DNA of 64,000 nt from Chrysemys picta bellii (GCF_011386835.1 NC_088809.1:3047001-3111000), one strand, 5' to 3'. Positions 36,894 to 48,614 are shown, numbered from the stretch's first letter. Notes: generated from the letters alone by a model not told the origin. A program made the numbers and translations.

Positions 36894-38535
36894 AAGATGT
36901 AACATGTTATGCACACACATTATGTACTATATATAACTTTATATGCATATATATTTTCTAATGATTCTGGGTTTTGCATGTGGGTGTGAGAGCCAAGTGT
37001 AGATTACATATGAAAATTAGGTTGCTGCTTATTCAGTATAAACTGCCTGGGTGTTTGAGGTTTTTGATGCAGCATTGACAATGGCCTCACCACTAGGTGG
37101 CAGCAACTGACTCATGTGTCCAAGAAGTTTGAAAGAAGCTGGCTGCAGCATATCCTCCTGTAGATTTCTATTCTGCCAGATCAGGTGCAGCCACATCCAT
37201 GGGATAAAAATTAGCTGCTTGTCCTGGACTGCAGGCAGAGGGATCAGAAGGAAAAGCAACGGATGTTCCCCTAAAGGAAAGTCGTTCCCATCCTCTTAAA
37301 CTCAGGTGAAGTATATGGTCAGGAGAATTTGCTTGTGTCCTTCCTGACAACTGAAGACACTGGGAAAGCTTTCCTGGATACCAAGGAGAAACTGAGAAGA
37401 CAATCAGAGATCACTCCCTTGTGGGACTGGAGGTTCACATTTTGTTTCTATGGTCTCCACTCCTTCCTTGGTTGAGAAGACCTAGCAGGGCCATGGCCTC
37501 TGGGCAGCAGATTCTATGAATGCTAAGAGCTCTCGTGACTTTGGCATGGCCCATGCCACTGTGCCATGTTACATAGGTGTACGCGCACTTGTGTTGCCTC
37601 TCTTTATTATCTGTGCTGGCAATTGTTCAGTGTTTTTTTTATATGTTTAAAAAAATACATGGAAGTGCAAAATAAATGTGTAATTGTCCAGAAGTGTCTG
37701 CTGCCTGCTCCTGGTCTCTTTTCTGTTCTGCGTATCAGCAGCTGTGTGTGCTTCTTCTTTGTCTCTCTTGCAACTGAGGAAGAGTCACAAGTCACTTTGT
37801 AACCACAATGCCAGGAACTGCAGCAAAAGAAACCCTGAGATCTCTCAGGCAGCAGAATAGTTACCCCCAACGGAGCTGCTCAGTCTGGTTTAAAAAGAAG
37901 GAACCTCGGAGTTCAGAAATGTACAAACAGTCCCACATTATTGCTGCAGCTTTCCCCAAACATATCTAGCCTGCCTAATCCCATAGTCAACATGCTAGCC
38001 ACAGCAAGGTTGGCACCTTTCTGACTCGCTATTATTCATGTAATCCAGACCTGAAGAACAAAAACGGTGACCAGCTGTTGCCAGTGAGCTTTCCTCTAAT
38101 GCTTCAAGTATCTCACCCTCCTGGGGAATCAAGTGAAGTGCTGTGAAACTGCTCACGTTCTAACTCCCCCACAGCTGAATAGTTCTGGCTTCCTTCTGGA
38201 GCTGCTGCACTCAAGTGGTGGTAACTGTATAACATTTCATCCCAGGTTTTCAAGCAAAGCAATAGCGGTAGGTTGCATTTTGTTCAAATTCCCTCCTCTC
38301 TGTGCAAAGGCGTAGTAAATATGACTCGGACTATCCAACAAGTCTTTTGTAAATGAATTTTGCACACTGGGAGTTGTTGTTTGGCTCTTAAGCTATGGCT
38401 TGGCAGTAATCATGCTGGGTCATGTTCTCATGCCATCTTTCTGAATTACTTTGCTCCTGTGAGTTGCACTTCTACCTCCTTAAACTTAAAGGCTTGGAAA
38501 GTCTGTGATTTCTGTTTGCCAACAAGGGTTTGGAG

Positions 38536-39010
38536 TATTATTATTTATATTACTATATTGCCGAGCAGCCCCAGACATGGATCAGGACCCCGTTGTGCTA
38601 GGCCCTGCACAGGCACTGAACAAAAAGACAATCCCTGCCCCAAAGATGCTACAGTCGAAGTGTAAGACAAGATGGACACAGGCAGATGGGGGGCGGAGGG
38701 GAGGTACAAGGAAACAATGAGACATGGTCAGCATGATAGGCAATGGTCTCTGCACACCAACAGCCTAATAATTGTAGACATCCCTGGAAAGAGGAGTTTT
38801 GGAGAGATATCTGAAGAAGGGCAATGAAGTGTCTTTGTGGGTGTTTATACAGAGCTCTTTCCAAGCAGGAGGGGAGTGTGGGAGAAAGCACAAAGGTACT
38901 TTTTTGGAAATGTAACAAGTGAGTGATTGAGGCTGACATCATGAGCCAATCAGAAGGAGGAGCTGACCTCTCCATACTGAACAAGAAATTATAGGAGCCA
39001 GTCTTTCTCC
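38536..39010 (+). repeat. Old unclassified interspersed repeat, longer copy
   Basis: CATGGATCAGGACCCCGTTG, TGCTAGGCCCTGCACAGGCA, AAAAAGACAATCCCTGCCCC and later AGGTACAAGGAAACAATGAG, GGGAGAAAGCACAAAGGT and GCTGACATCATGAGCCAATC are in the order of a repeat common in turtle and archosaur DNA. It is non-coding here. Confidence 0.6.
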
Positions 39011-40654
39011 CCCCTCCCCCCATTTTATTAATTTTTGTCTTCAAAACTGAAAAGCAGTGAGCAAGTCAAACCAGGATGGCCTGTGTGACGTGGGTTAGAG
39101 AAAGCCATTCCCAAGCACCATGGTGAGATTTCCAGATGGGGAGACCTCACCATCGTGGCATGGTGATATTTAGTCATCCCAGGAACTTATTTCAGGGCAT
39201 GTTTAGAGGCTAAGATCACAAAGTGTTCAAGCAAAATCAGACCAGGTGGCAGCTTAGATATCTATCCAGTTGAAATGATAGTGTATTGAGGTGTGATGTC
39301 TCAGCAGACTTCCTGGGATATGAGCCATGGGATAATGTATTTCATATTTAATCTCATTCTGGAAATGTTTATGCAACCAGAAGATTCACTAGCTCAACTC
39401 AGGGGATGAGGACTTTAGCCCTGCTCTGACTTGCATCCTGATCCATGAGATCAGGCTTAGGCAAGCCAATAGGGCTCTCCTGTTGATGGCCCTCACCCCT
39501 TAACATATGTGTTTATCACTTCATATGTTTCCTTTTTCCCCTGGGTAGAATCTACAGTGCGCTCCCATAGCTCAGATGGGGCTTTGGCTCACTGAGCCGT
39601 ACCCTTGGCTTGGCTTTACCCTCAAGCTTTATTAACTTGCCCAGAGCTGTGCGTACATACTGGCTTTCCTAACTCTAACATTAAGCCGCAAACCTCACAT
39701 TCTCTTTCTACCTTGGAGATCATGCAGACTGCATAATGGTCTCGTTTATTACTTCCTTACAGAGAAATGTATTGAAATGGTTGGTTGACCCATTCCTACT
39801 AGGCATCCTGCGGCGGAAGTCCATGCTTTCCCCCATGTTTCATTAGCTGCAGGACTCCTTTTAGCCTTTGTGTTTTCTTACAAATGAAGTCCAGATGCTG
39901 CTGCCTGTTGACTTGTTGTTTGTGTTTAATGAAGCCGCGAGGGGTCTGGGGGTGGGAGAGGATTTAGGACTAATCATCAAAACACTGGATCCCTCAGAGC
40001 TAAGTGAATCTCATCCAGCTTTTCCTTTCCTACTCCTTGGATTAGCTGGAGAATGGAATGAAATGGCTTTTCTCAAGCCATCTGCCTCCGCAGGCTTCTC
40101 CTGGCTCACAGGGAGCCTGAATGAATTAGCAAAGAAGTAGCCAGTGTCTGCTTACAGACAGCACCTCCTTGAGCATGGCCAGAAATAGAAGCATGAATCA
40201 CTCTTTTTGCTGTCATTCATTGACACCCCCCTAACCCTCTTGCATTTTGTAGAAACAACTGATTCAAAAAGGAAAATAAAATAAAAAGATTGACCCCTAT
40301 TTTTAGCCCAGCAGGAACTGTGCAGCCCTGTAGGCACTTTCTCCAGGGAGTTCTGGCTCCATTCTTGTGCTGAATTCGTAGCTCTTTTCTTGTTTGCATA
40401 GCTCTTTATTCCCAGCCCACTTCTTCCTGGGGGAAGCAGTGGTGCCCTGGGACCTGCAGATCAGTCCGCTTAGCTTCAACAGCTAATAAATCATGAAAAC
40501 AATGCAATAGACTCTGTTTGTAAATAACTGGCCTCAGCCAGCTTTTCTGAAACTAAGTTAGTTGTCTGAGGTCAAAGCTGGCCTGGGGGGTAGGGCTGTC
40601 AAGAATGTATAGTCGGCTCCTGGGCAACTCCCAGTTAGATGAATAGATTATAAA

Positions 40655-41884
40655 ACCAAAAGAGGCTATTTTTATCATCTAGTTTGGCTTCCTGCGTAAC
40701 ACAAGCCATAGGACTTCCTTGGATTAATTTCTGTTTCAAGTCCAATAGCTGAGGTTGAACTAGAGTGTATCTTTTAGAAAAACATCCAGTCTTGGTTTAA
40801 AATGTCCAGTGATTGAAACTCTACCACAGCCATTGATGGGTTGTTCCAATAGTCAGTTACCCCCACTGTTTAAAAAACACAAAAAAAGGAAAAATTGTGC
40901 ATTTCTAGTCTGTCTAGCTTTAACTTCCAACCATTGGATCTTATTATACCTTTCTCTGCTATACTGAAGAGCCTTCTATTGTCATATTCCTGTTCCCCAT
41001 GTCGATGAACAAATCAACCTGTAACCTTCTCTTTGATGAGCTAAGTAGATTGAGTTCCTTGAGTGTCTCACTATAAGGCACTTTAATCATTCTCTTGGCT
41101 CTTCTCTGAACTCTCTCCAGTTTATTAACATCCTTGTGAATTGTGAACACTAGAATGGAACACAATTTTCCAGTAGCTGTCACACCAGTGCCAAACACAG
41201 AGGTAAAATAACCTCTTCACTCCCACTTTAATATTCCCTTGTTTATATTTCCACGGATCACATTTGCCCTTTTAGCCACAGCATTGCACTAGTAGCTCAT
41301 GTTCAGCTGATTATCGACCATTATTGCCAAGTCTTTTTCAGAGTCTCTGCTTCCCAGGATAGAGTCCCCTATCCTGTAAGTACCCACTTACCGAATGATC
41401 CAGATTGCTCTATATCTCTGACCTGTCCTCTTCATTATTGACCATTCCCTCTGTCTTTGTGTCACTGCAAGCTTTGTCAGTCATGATTTTATTTTCTGTG
41501 AGGTCATTCATAAAAGTGTCTAATAGTACAGGGCCAAGAACTGATCCCTACGGGAGACCTCTCTAGAAACATACCTGCTTGAGGATGATTCCCAATTTAC
41601 AATTACATTTTTGAAACTTATCAGCCAGGTTTTAGTACATTTACTGGTGATTTTGTATCATTCTGGTTTCTTAATTAAAATATTGTGTGGTACCAAGTCA
41701 CATGCCTTACAGAAGTATGTGTATTATTACATCAACACTGTTACCTTTATGAACCAAACTTATAATCTCATAAAAAAGACATCTATTTCCCATAAATGCA
41801 TGTTGATTGCCATTAATTATAGTATCCTCCTTTAATTCTTTATTAATCGAGTTCCATATCAGCCACTCCATTATGTTGCTAGTT
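40655..41884 (-). mobile_element. CR1 LINE, 3' half, minus strand
   Basis: Reverse-strand CR1 beginning (3' end) with TTTTTATCATCTAGTTTGG and containing TGAACTCTCTCCAGTTTATT, CAGGATAGAGTCCCCTATCC, CAAGTCACATGCCTTACAGA and TTAATCGAGTTCCATATCAG. It covers the reverse-transcriptase to 3'-end region, the same part as the plus-strand copy at 56-57 kb but in opposite orientation. It is heavily mutated with no intact frame. Confidence 0.92.
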
Positions 41885-42184
41885 TGAAAGAGGACTAATT
41901 AATCGGCAACGTTTCGGGAGACGGTATATTTGGATGTACATTAGGATCGTGGGGGTGTACAAGACAGAAAAGGACATATTTGTTGGAGGTTTTTCAAAAT
42001 TGGGGGGAGGGGGAGGGAGTTCAGTCCTGGGTCTTTAAGGCCTCTGAAGCCCACCAGAGGTGGAGGTTGCTAGGCAGTTGCTAGGCTACAACAGCCTGAT
42101 ATTCTTTCCATACAGGAAGGACCCAAAACTAGTATCTATAGATGAGGATATGAGGACTCAAGAAAGGTAGAGCTTTCAACACAG

Positions 42185-42372
42185 GACTGAATGTCAGGAA
42201 ATTCCAACTTTGTCACCGACTCACTGTGCCCCAGGGCAAGTCACTTAACTTCTCTGTACCTTGAATTCCTTACCTGTGAATGGGGATGATATTTCCTGAC
42301 CTCCCAGGGGGGTTGTGAGGCTTATTGCTGGGCGCTTTGAAGAAGAAAAGAGCCTAAGCATTATTATAATGT
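42185..42372 (+). repeat. MIR-like SINE
   Basis: CAGGGCAAGTCACTTAACTT, CTGTGAATGGGGATGATATT and GGGGGGTTGTGAGGCTTATT follow the MIR consensus order. It lies directly upstream of a SPECC1 linker exon. Confidence 0.82.
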
Positions 42373-42495
42373 GAGAGTACATGATGAGGCCTTACAGGAG
42401 AAGGTACTTGTGCCTTAGGAAGTTCCTTTCTGTAGAGTGAATATTTTCTTGTGCTTCCTGTTGCCTCTGACTTTGTTCTGGTTTCTACTGTTCAG

Positions 42496-42641
42496 GCTGA
42501 CAACTGAGGAGGTGAATTCTGTAGAAGCAGATACCACCAACCGCTGGCAAGGAGTCTGTGTCAGCAGGGCATCACCCACTCCCTCAGAGTCTGCAGCTAC
42601 TGTCAAGTCACTCATCAAGTCATTTGACTTGGGATGCTCAG
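42496..42641 (+). CDS. SPECC1: SPECC1 linker exon with the [10 protein letters not shown] motif
   Basis: The acceptor is TTTCTACTGTTCAG and the donor is CTCAG|GTACTC. The exon starts by completing AGG, then encodes [36 protein letters not shown] and [12 protein letters not shown]. The second half matches cytospin-B (GVCVSRTSPTP and [10 protein letters not shown]) closely, while the first half is poorly conserved, as expected for this acidic linker. The exon ends in phase 1. It sits about 150 nt upstream of a minus-strand CR1 insertion. Confidence 0.94.
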
Positions 42642-43436
42642 GTACTCCAGCCCTGCACTCTGGGATAGGATAGTTTTTCTTTTTTAATTAAAATTTCAAA
42701 TAGTTAAGCTTCAACTGGCAAACACTAATTCTTCTTACATCTGCTGCCTCCATCTTGCATCCCAGTGGATATTGGTTTTAGCAGTGCTACAGAACATAAG
42801 AACTGCCAGACGGGGTCAGACCAATGGTCCATCTAGCTCAGTATCCTGTCTTCAAACAGTGACTAGTGCCAGCTGCTTCAGAGGGAATGAAGAGAACAGG
42901 ATAATTTTGAGTGATTCATCCCCTGTTGTCCAGTCCCAGTTTCTGGCAGTTGGAGTTTTAAGGACACCTGGCACGTGTGGTAGCGTCCTTCACCATCTTG
43001 TCTAATAGCCATTGATGGACCATCGTCCATGAATTTATCTAATTCTTTTTTGAACCCAGTTACACTTTTGGCCTTCACAACATCCCCTGGTTGACTGTGC
43101 ATTGTGTGAAGTAGTCCTTTCTTACATTTGTTTTAAACCAGTTGCCTATTAATTTAATTGGGTGACTTGGTTCTCGTGTTATGTGAAGCAATAAATAACA
43201 CTTCCCTATTCACTCTTTCCACACCATTCATGATTTTGTAGACCTCTATCATGCTCCCCTCCCCCAGTCACCTCTTCTAAGGTTTTCTCCAACTGATGCT
43301 AAAGTACATAGAAATGGACTGAATGCCATCAGGTCCTTGTTCAGACATGAGTGGTGGGAGAGGAGGGGGAAAAGAACATTGTGACCTCTTCTTTCAGACT
43401 GGTCTGAAATATAAATGTTTCTTTCCCTTCTTGCAG
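42642..43436 (+). other. SPECC1: SPECC1 intron
   Basis: The donor is GTACTC and the acceptor TTCTTGCAG. More than half is a minus-strand CR1 fragment (42791-43292). Confidence 0.9.
42791..43292 (-). mobile_element. CR1 LINE 3' fragment, minus strand
   Basis: It contains AGAACATAAGAACTGCCAGA, GGGTCAGACCAATGGTCCAT, CTAATAGCCATTGATGGACC and GTAGACCTCTATCATGCTCC, the reverse strand of a common CR1 3' region. It fills most of the short intron between the linker exons. Confidence 0.9.
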
Positions 43437-43537
43437 GGAGCACTGGGCAGAGTATCACAGTTCACAAGGTCCCCAGAAGCCCTCTGAGTGGAATTCCAGT
43501 GAGGACAGCCCCAGCAGCCGCTGTCTCCCCGATGCAG
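43437..43537 (+). CDS. SPECC1: SPECC1 proline/serine linker exon (101 nt)
   Basis: The acceptor CCCTTCTTGCAG is followed by [14 protein letters not shown] and [20 protein letters not shown], which match the cytospin-B basic, proline-rich linker. The donor is ATGCAG|GTACCA and the exon ends in phase 0. The region is predicted to be disordered and carries several Ser-Pro sites. A minus-strand CR1 copy lies just upstream and a plus-strand copy of the same CR1 type lies about 1.2 kb downstream, so the exon is bracketed by complementary repeats. Skipping it would shift the frame. Confidence 0.95.
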
Positions 43538-44749
43538 GTACCAGAAGACCTTTCCTCTATTCAGGATTGGGCTGGGTAGTTGCAGGGTTTCCTGCACCAT
43601 GACATGGCTGTAGCCAGGGAAAGGGGAAATGCATGTGTTTATTTTCTGTGGAAGATCAAATGCTGGAGTTCTAACGGAGTACAGGGATCAAAGTGAGCTC
43701 CTGTTTTATCTCCTGGATGAAGGTCCCCCGGGGCGGGTGTGAACTCTTTTTGGAATCCACTTCAGAATTTTAATCAGCATTGACCAGGAAAGTAGGTTTT
43801 GATCATTTAGAGTGAGTTAAAATGAACCTCAAACTCAACCAGGTATTTAGCATGTGTGTTAGGGAAGGGTAGTGAGAAGAAAAATGGTAAATGTTCCTGA
43901 GGCAGTATGCCCCAAGATACCAAATCAGCCTGTAGCTATTCAGGGCTGATGATGGTTGCTATGTTTTGATTTTTCTCCCAGAATGTAACTCTTCTGGAAT
44001 GTGGTGCTTCTGATGTCACTGCATCAGCCAATTAACATTCTGTTGGTAACTTTCAGTGCTGTGATGTGACATTACCAGAAATACTGACTCTGGGAATGAT
44101 GGGAAAGCAGACACAGTGGCATTTCACTGATTGTGGTGGTAGCATGCATACCATATTATCACTAGCCTCTATCACTATATGCTATCTGTCCACTCGCATC
44201 ATTTGCCTTTTTGGACCTGTTTGGCCAGTCATTGTTCTAGGCACAGAAATAGTCCTGAAAGCTCTCCTGGGAGCATGTAAAGCATTTAGAGATCTCTAGT
44301 GGGCACTTGTAGAGACGACTTTAGGAACTGGCTCTTTACCAAGTAGTGAATGCAGAACAAGTATAAAATTATCCACCTCAAGCCAGTTAGCCCCACTTTT
44401 ACCAACCAAGTGAAGTCCATCAGCTTTGCCCAGCCCAAGAAGAGATAGAATGTGCCCTTGAGAATTGGATAAGGCCTGGTATTGTGTACTTACTTGAAAT
44501 GATGCTGCCTCTGGCGGGACACTTCTGAGAGTATCAATTCAAGACAAATTGCTTAGAGCAGGGCAGTTATAGCCCAAGGTTGGGCTTTTTCCACTTTTAA
44601 GGCACGGCAAACCAGCCAGACAGAGAGGACTTTGGTTTTACCCCACTGGCTAACCATAAGTCATACAAGCAATTCCCTTAGACACTCCAGTTTCCCAGTA
44701 TCACTACCAGTGCCACTTGTTATGGGAATGAATGGTTATGAAAACCAAT

Positions 44750-45181
44750 ACCCCAGTAAAAGAAAAAAGGTTATTTACTTATTCCCATAATACAAGAACT
44801 AGGGGTCATCAAATGAAATTAATAGGCAGCAGGTTTAAAACAAATAAAAGGAAGTTCTTCTTCACGCAGCGCACAGTCAACTTGTGCAACTCCTTACCTG
44901 AGAAGATTGTGAAGGCTAGGACTATAACAGAGTTTAAAAGAGAACTGGATAAATTCATGGTGGTTAAGTCCATTAATGGCTATTAGCCAGGACAGGTAAG
45001 GAATGGTGTCCCTAGCCTCTGTCTGACAGAGGATGGAGATGGATGGCAGGAGAGAGATCACTTGATCATTGCCTGTTAGGTTCACTCCCTCTGGGGCACC
45101 TGGCATTGGCCACTGTCGGTAGACAGGATACTGGGCTAAATGGACCTTTGGTCTGACCCGGTACGACCTTTCTTATGTAAG
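44750..45181 (+). mobile_element. CR1 LINE 3' end, plus strand
   Basis: It contains CAGGTTTAAAACAAATAAAA, TTCTTCTTCACGCAGCGCAC, TTCATGGTGGTTAAGTCCAT and the 3' tail GGACCTTTGGTCTGACCCGG, ending TTTCTTATGTAAG. It is the same CR1 type as 42791-43292, inverted. An LTR begins immediately after its tail. Confidence 0.9.
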
Positions 45182-46042
45182 GTTCTCCCGATCCCAAAGG
45201 ACCAAGCCCCAGACCCAGGTCAATATATAAATCAGATCTTACCCACAAATCACGCTGTTGCCAATCCTTTAGAATCTAAAGGTTTATTCATAAAAGGAAA
45301 GAAATATATATGAGAGCTAAAGTTGGTTAAATGGAATCAATTACATAGAGTAATGGTCAAGTTCTTGGTTCAGGCTTGTAGCAGTGACGGAATAAACTGC
45401 AGGTTCAAATCAAGTCTCTGGAATACATCCACAGCTGGGATGGGTCATTCAGGCCTTTGTTCAGAGCTTCAGTTTGTAGCAAGGTTCCTCCAGTGGTCAG
45501 AAGCAGGATTGAAGACAAAATGGAGGCATTTCCATGGCCTTTTATATTCTCTCCCTGTGGAAAGACACCCCTTTGTTCTGACTGTGGAAAATCACAGCAA
45601 GATGGAGTTTGGAGTCACATGGGCAAGTCACATGTCCATGCATGACTCAGTTTACAGGCAGACACCATTGTTTACATGTTAGTTTGAACATTCCCGGAAA
45701 GCTTAGATGTGGATTGGCATCTGCCAAAGTTCATTGTCAGTTAAGTGTGTCTTGATTGGGCGCTTCCTGAGAATAGTCCCTTCTCAAGAAGCTGCCCAAA
45801 TGCTTCACTGAGGCTACATAGAATCAAAACACATTGAGGTACAAGTACATAGCCAATATTCATAATTTCAACTACAAAAATGATACACACATACAGATAG
45901 CAGCAGCATCATCACCAGCAAATCATAACCTCTTTATAGACACCTCACATGACAAGCTTTGTACAATAATTGCTGCAAATATATAACCGTGGTTGCAGCA
46001 ATGATCTATTCTATACGGTCACAGTTTGTCAATAACGTCACA
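45182..46042 (-). mobile_element. Solo LTR-like element, minus strand
   Basis: Read on the minus strand it starts TGTGACGTTATTGAC, has a TATA-like ATATAAAAGG at 45538-45547 and an AATAAA signal at 45283-45288 about 250 nt downstream. It ends next to the CR1 tail at 45181. Promoter, polyadenylation signal and short length with no coding sequence fit an LTR without an internal region. I recognise the AATAAA-proximal segment (CAACAGCGTGATTTGTGGG on the minus strand) as common in turtle genomes. Exact ends and duplication were not established. Confidence 0.6.
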
Positions 46043-46589
46043 CTACTCTCTTGCCTTCCCATACAGAGTAGATTATTTTCCATACCCTATAGGACCATGA
46101 CTGTGGTGTTTGGTGTTTGTTGTCTACACAGACTATGCAAGGTTAAATTAGCTCAGGCACCAGGCTTGAATACTGGCAGGTCTCCTGCAAACATAGCCAC
46201 AAAGAAATCAAGGCCTATGTCTCACAAACTGGAGTGCTTTGACTAATTGTTATAAAAGACGGTTTCTCTGGTGACAAAGATCCTCTTCTCTCCTTTCTGC
46301 CTGCAGTCATTTCTCAGGAAATTGGAGCTTGTTTTCTGTCATCTGGCCCTGCTGGTGATTATATAAAAAAAACAGAAAGAAACTGAGATGGTCTTCTAGG
46401 TTGACCCAGCAGGGATATGTTTACTGGAAATCATGACCCAATAACAAAAAAGGGGCTAAATTATACAAGTAATCCCTATCCCCCTCCCTCTCTCTGTCTA
46501 TCCGTTGGTCTCTGTCTCTCTCTTTCTGTTGGTCTTAGCTTGAAATTCATGTATCTAGAAACTCAGGAATGTAAGCTCTGCCACATCAA

Positions 46590-46745
46590 ATAGGTCCATC
46601 TGTTTCAATATCCAACCTCTAGCAGGAGACCTAGGCCTGATGCTTCGGAGAAAGGTGAAACCCCCTCCCCATTATGTGCCTGGCCAATTATATAATGTTG
46701 TGCATGTGGAAGAAAAATGGGAATTTCTTCCTGACCCCTGTACTG
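46590..46745 (-). repeat. Diverged CR1 fragment, minus strand
   Basis: AGGTCCATCTGTTTCAATAT, CTGATGCTTCGGAGAAAGGT and TTTCTTCCTGACCCCTGTA follow the reverse CR1 3' region in order but with many differences. Confidence 0.65.
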
Positions 46746-47651
46746 ATTTTCTGGCACCAGAAAGCATGAGGTTTGATAACCTTTGCATAACTACAGATGT
46801 TATTGAACCTGTATTTTATATCTGTGTGGGCTAAGAAGAAAGCGCAGCAAGGATGTGAGAATCTAAACTCATGGAGAAGCTCTGAGAACTCCCAATGACT
46901 TCACTGAGGGATCTGACTTATTTACACATACTGGAGAGATGTGTATCAGATAGATACTAGTTGGGTCATCTGGTGAGTTAGAGCCCTCCTTTATTGAGCT
47001 GTCTTTGTTTCTCAGTTTCACTGGACTCTGAACTGCAACAACCCTTTAATTCCTTGAATCTCAATTCATATCTTGGCTACTTCCAGGACAAGAGTGACGT
47101 TTTCAGAGTGTGACAGTGTCTTTGATCTGTGAGAAAAGGTCAGAACTAAACTGTCCATGCCAGAGCTGAGAGGTGCTGAGCACCTGCAGCGTCTGTTAAA
47201 AGACTGAGTAAGGACTTCAGGATTTGACTATTCCTTCGGATTCTAAAGTCTATTAAAGTTTTCCTCTTATTATGATTGAGGACAGCAGCAAAGTGAGAGA
47301 AGGGCAGCTAAGACGCAGGATGGCAAATGCCTAAGTGCTCCTAGAACTCAACCCTGAAAGCAGGCAGTTCTAAAGGCCCATTGCCGAAAGATGCTGAGCA
47401 CCCTCAATTCCCAGTGAAGGAAATTAAGAGTGGGATTAAACAGATGTCCTGGCAGGTTCTATCGATGCCAGGCTGAGTGGGCAGTGCTGAAAGCTGGCAG
47501 CAGGCCTGCCAGTGAAAAAGCCCTTTTGTGTCTGGTTCATCAAGTTAGAGGTGAAGGAGGAGGGGCTGGGAGCAGCAGATGCTGTCACTTCGGGTCTGCA
47601 GCACCAAATGATCTCTGACACTTGCTTACCAAAAGGAAAATCTTTGGAAAA

Positions 47652-47940
47652 AAGGGTCTGTCGACACAGCATTTTGGAGCCCGTGTGAGCAAGCTCCCAG
47701 CCAGGGTCGACAGATTCAGGCTAGCAGAGCTCGCAGTAGCGCTCTAGAAATAGCTGTAGGGTCAGTGGCTTGAAGTTGCAGCTTGGGTTCTGAAGCCTCA
47801 GGAGAGGGAGGGCTGCAACTTCAAACCACTGTCTCTGCAGCTATATTTAAAGCGCTACTGCGAGCCCTGCTGGCCTGAATCTGTCGACCCTGGCTCGCTT
47901 CTTTGGGCTCCAAAGTGCTAGCCGCACCCACAGAGACTGC
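47652..47940. repeat. Foldback element with perfect 23-nt inner arms
   Basis: 47699-47721 (AGCCAGGGTCGACAGATTCA then GGC) is the exact reverse complement of 47873-47895. Complementarity continues inward through CGCAGTAGCGCT/AGCGCTACTGCG. Outer sequence (TTTTGGAGCC and GGCTCCAAAG) pairs imperfectly. Confidence 0.85.
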
Positions 47941-48039
47941 AAGTGTTTGGGAGCCAAATAGATCACTAACTGAAAAGTAATTTCCCTGGATCCTCTACTT
48001 TAATTTTTAATGTCCAAATGATTGAAGGGCCGCTCTGGG

Positions 48040-48215
48040 GGTAGAAGTAGGGATCCTCCAGACTGCTCATCGTCCAGGAGACAGACCTTTCTCCCAGGGC
48101 AGTGTGAGATTGTGGAATGAACTCCCACAGGAACCAAGGGCCATCCCAGACCTTACCCCTTTGTACTCCAAGTGCAAGGCACATTTCTTTGACCTTGCCT
48201 TCTCTAACATAAACA
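48040..48215 (+). repeat. LINE 3' fragment (L2/CR1-like)
   Basis: GCAGTGTGAGATTGTGGAAT, GAACTCCCACAGGAACCA and CAAGGCACATTTCTTTGACC resemble the conserved C-terminal and 3' end of old vertebrate LINEs. The class is assigned by eye only. Confidence 0.5.
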
Positions 48216-48532
48216 CATAGCAAAAGGTATATTTATATTAAATACAAAATAAGACACACCCTGCCAAAACAAGACACTCCACAGCTCATGTTTCTCCTCC
48301 TGGGGGGAGAATGAGAGAACAAAGAACTCATGACAGATGTTAGTCACGTTGCTTAATCCACTGCTGGAAGGTGCTTGGGTACTACAGTGAGGAGCATGGT
48401 ATAAGCTGCTGAATAGAACAGAATACCTCTCATTCTCCCACGTGAGTGAATGAGGCCTCTTCCTCTCCCTGATTGGCCATTTATCTAAGGGTAACATTTC
48501 CTGATGGATTTGTCTGTTTGCTTGTTTCACAG

Positions 48533-48614
48533 AGGCATACTGCTTACAGTAATGCAAAGCTGCTCAGCAAAGGAGTCGACAAACACACAGACCTTCCAGA
48601 CCTCCCCCTTGCAG
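48533..48614 (+). CDS. SPECC1: SPECC1 linker exon (82 nt)
   Basis: The acceptor TTGCTTGTTTCACAG precedes RHTAYSNAKLLSKGVDKHTD, then LPDLPLA, before the donor TTGCAG|GTAAAT. Cytospin-B has RHSTYSSVRPASKGV and LPDLPLS at the same place, so the assignment is secure despite the short length. It ends in phase 1, with G completed by AC in the next exon to give Asp. The window has another open frame over this exon (48504-48902), but that frame does not match the protein. Confidence 0.9.

Larger units (their letters stand above)
27847..42495 (+). other. SPECC1: SPECC1 long intron (14.6 kb)
   Basis: This intron separates the coiled-coil exons from the linker exons. It holds tRNA-like foldbacks (29.7-30.5 kb), several TIR/MITE elements (29.9, 33.2, 34.1-35.1, 36.1 and 36.6 kb), an unclassified repeat (38.5-39.0 kb), a minus-strand CR1 (40.7-41.9 kb) and a MIR (42.2 kb). 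A possible alternative terminal exon at 35500 is discussed separately. Between these (28.0-29.7, 30.6-33.2, 37.0-38.5, 39.0-40.6 kb) I see no recognisable feature. Confidence 0.85.
43538..48532 (+). other. SPECC1: SPECC1 intron
   Basis: The donor is GTACCA and the acceptor TTTCACAG. It contains a plus-strand CR1 3' end (44750-45181) directly abutted by a minus-strand LTR (45182-46042), a CR1 fragment, a foldback at 47.7-47.9 kb and an L2/CR1-like 3' fragment at 48.0-48.2 kb. The stretches 43.6-44.7 and 46.8-47.6 kb hold nothing I recognise. Confidence 0.88.

Noticed and set aside
36945..37020. TATA-rich stretch considered as a promoter
   Set aside because: There is only simple AT-rich sequence and no initiator, CpG island or downstream exon nearby.
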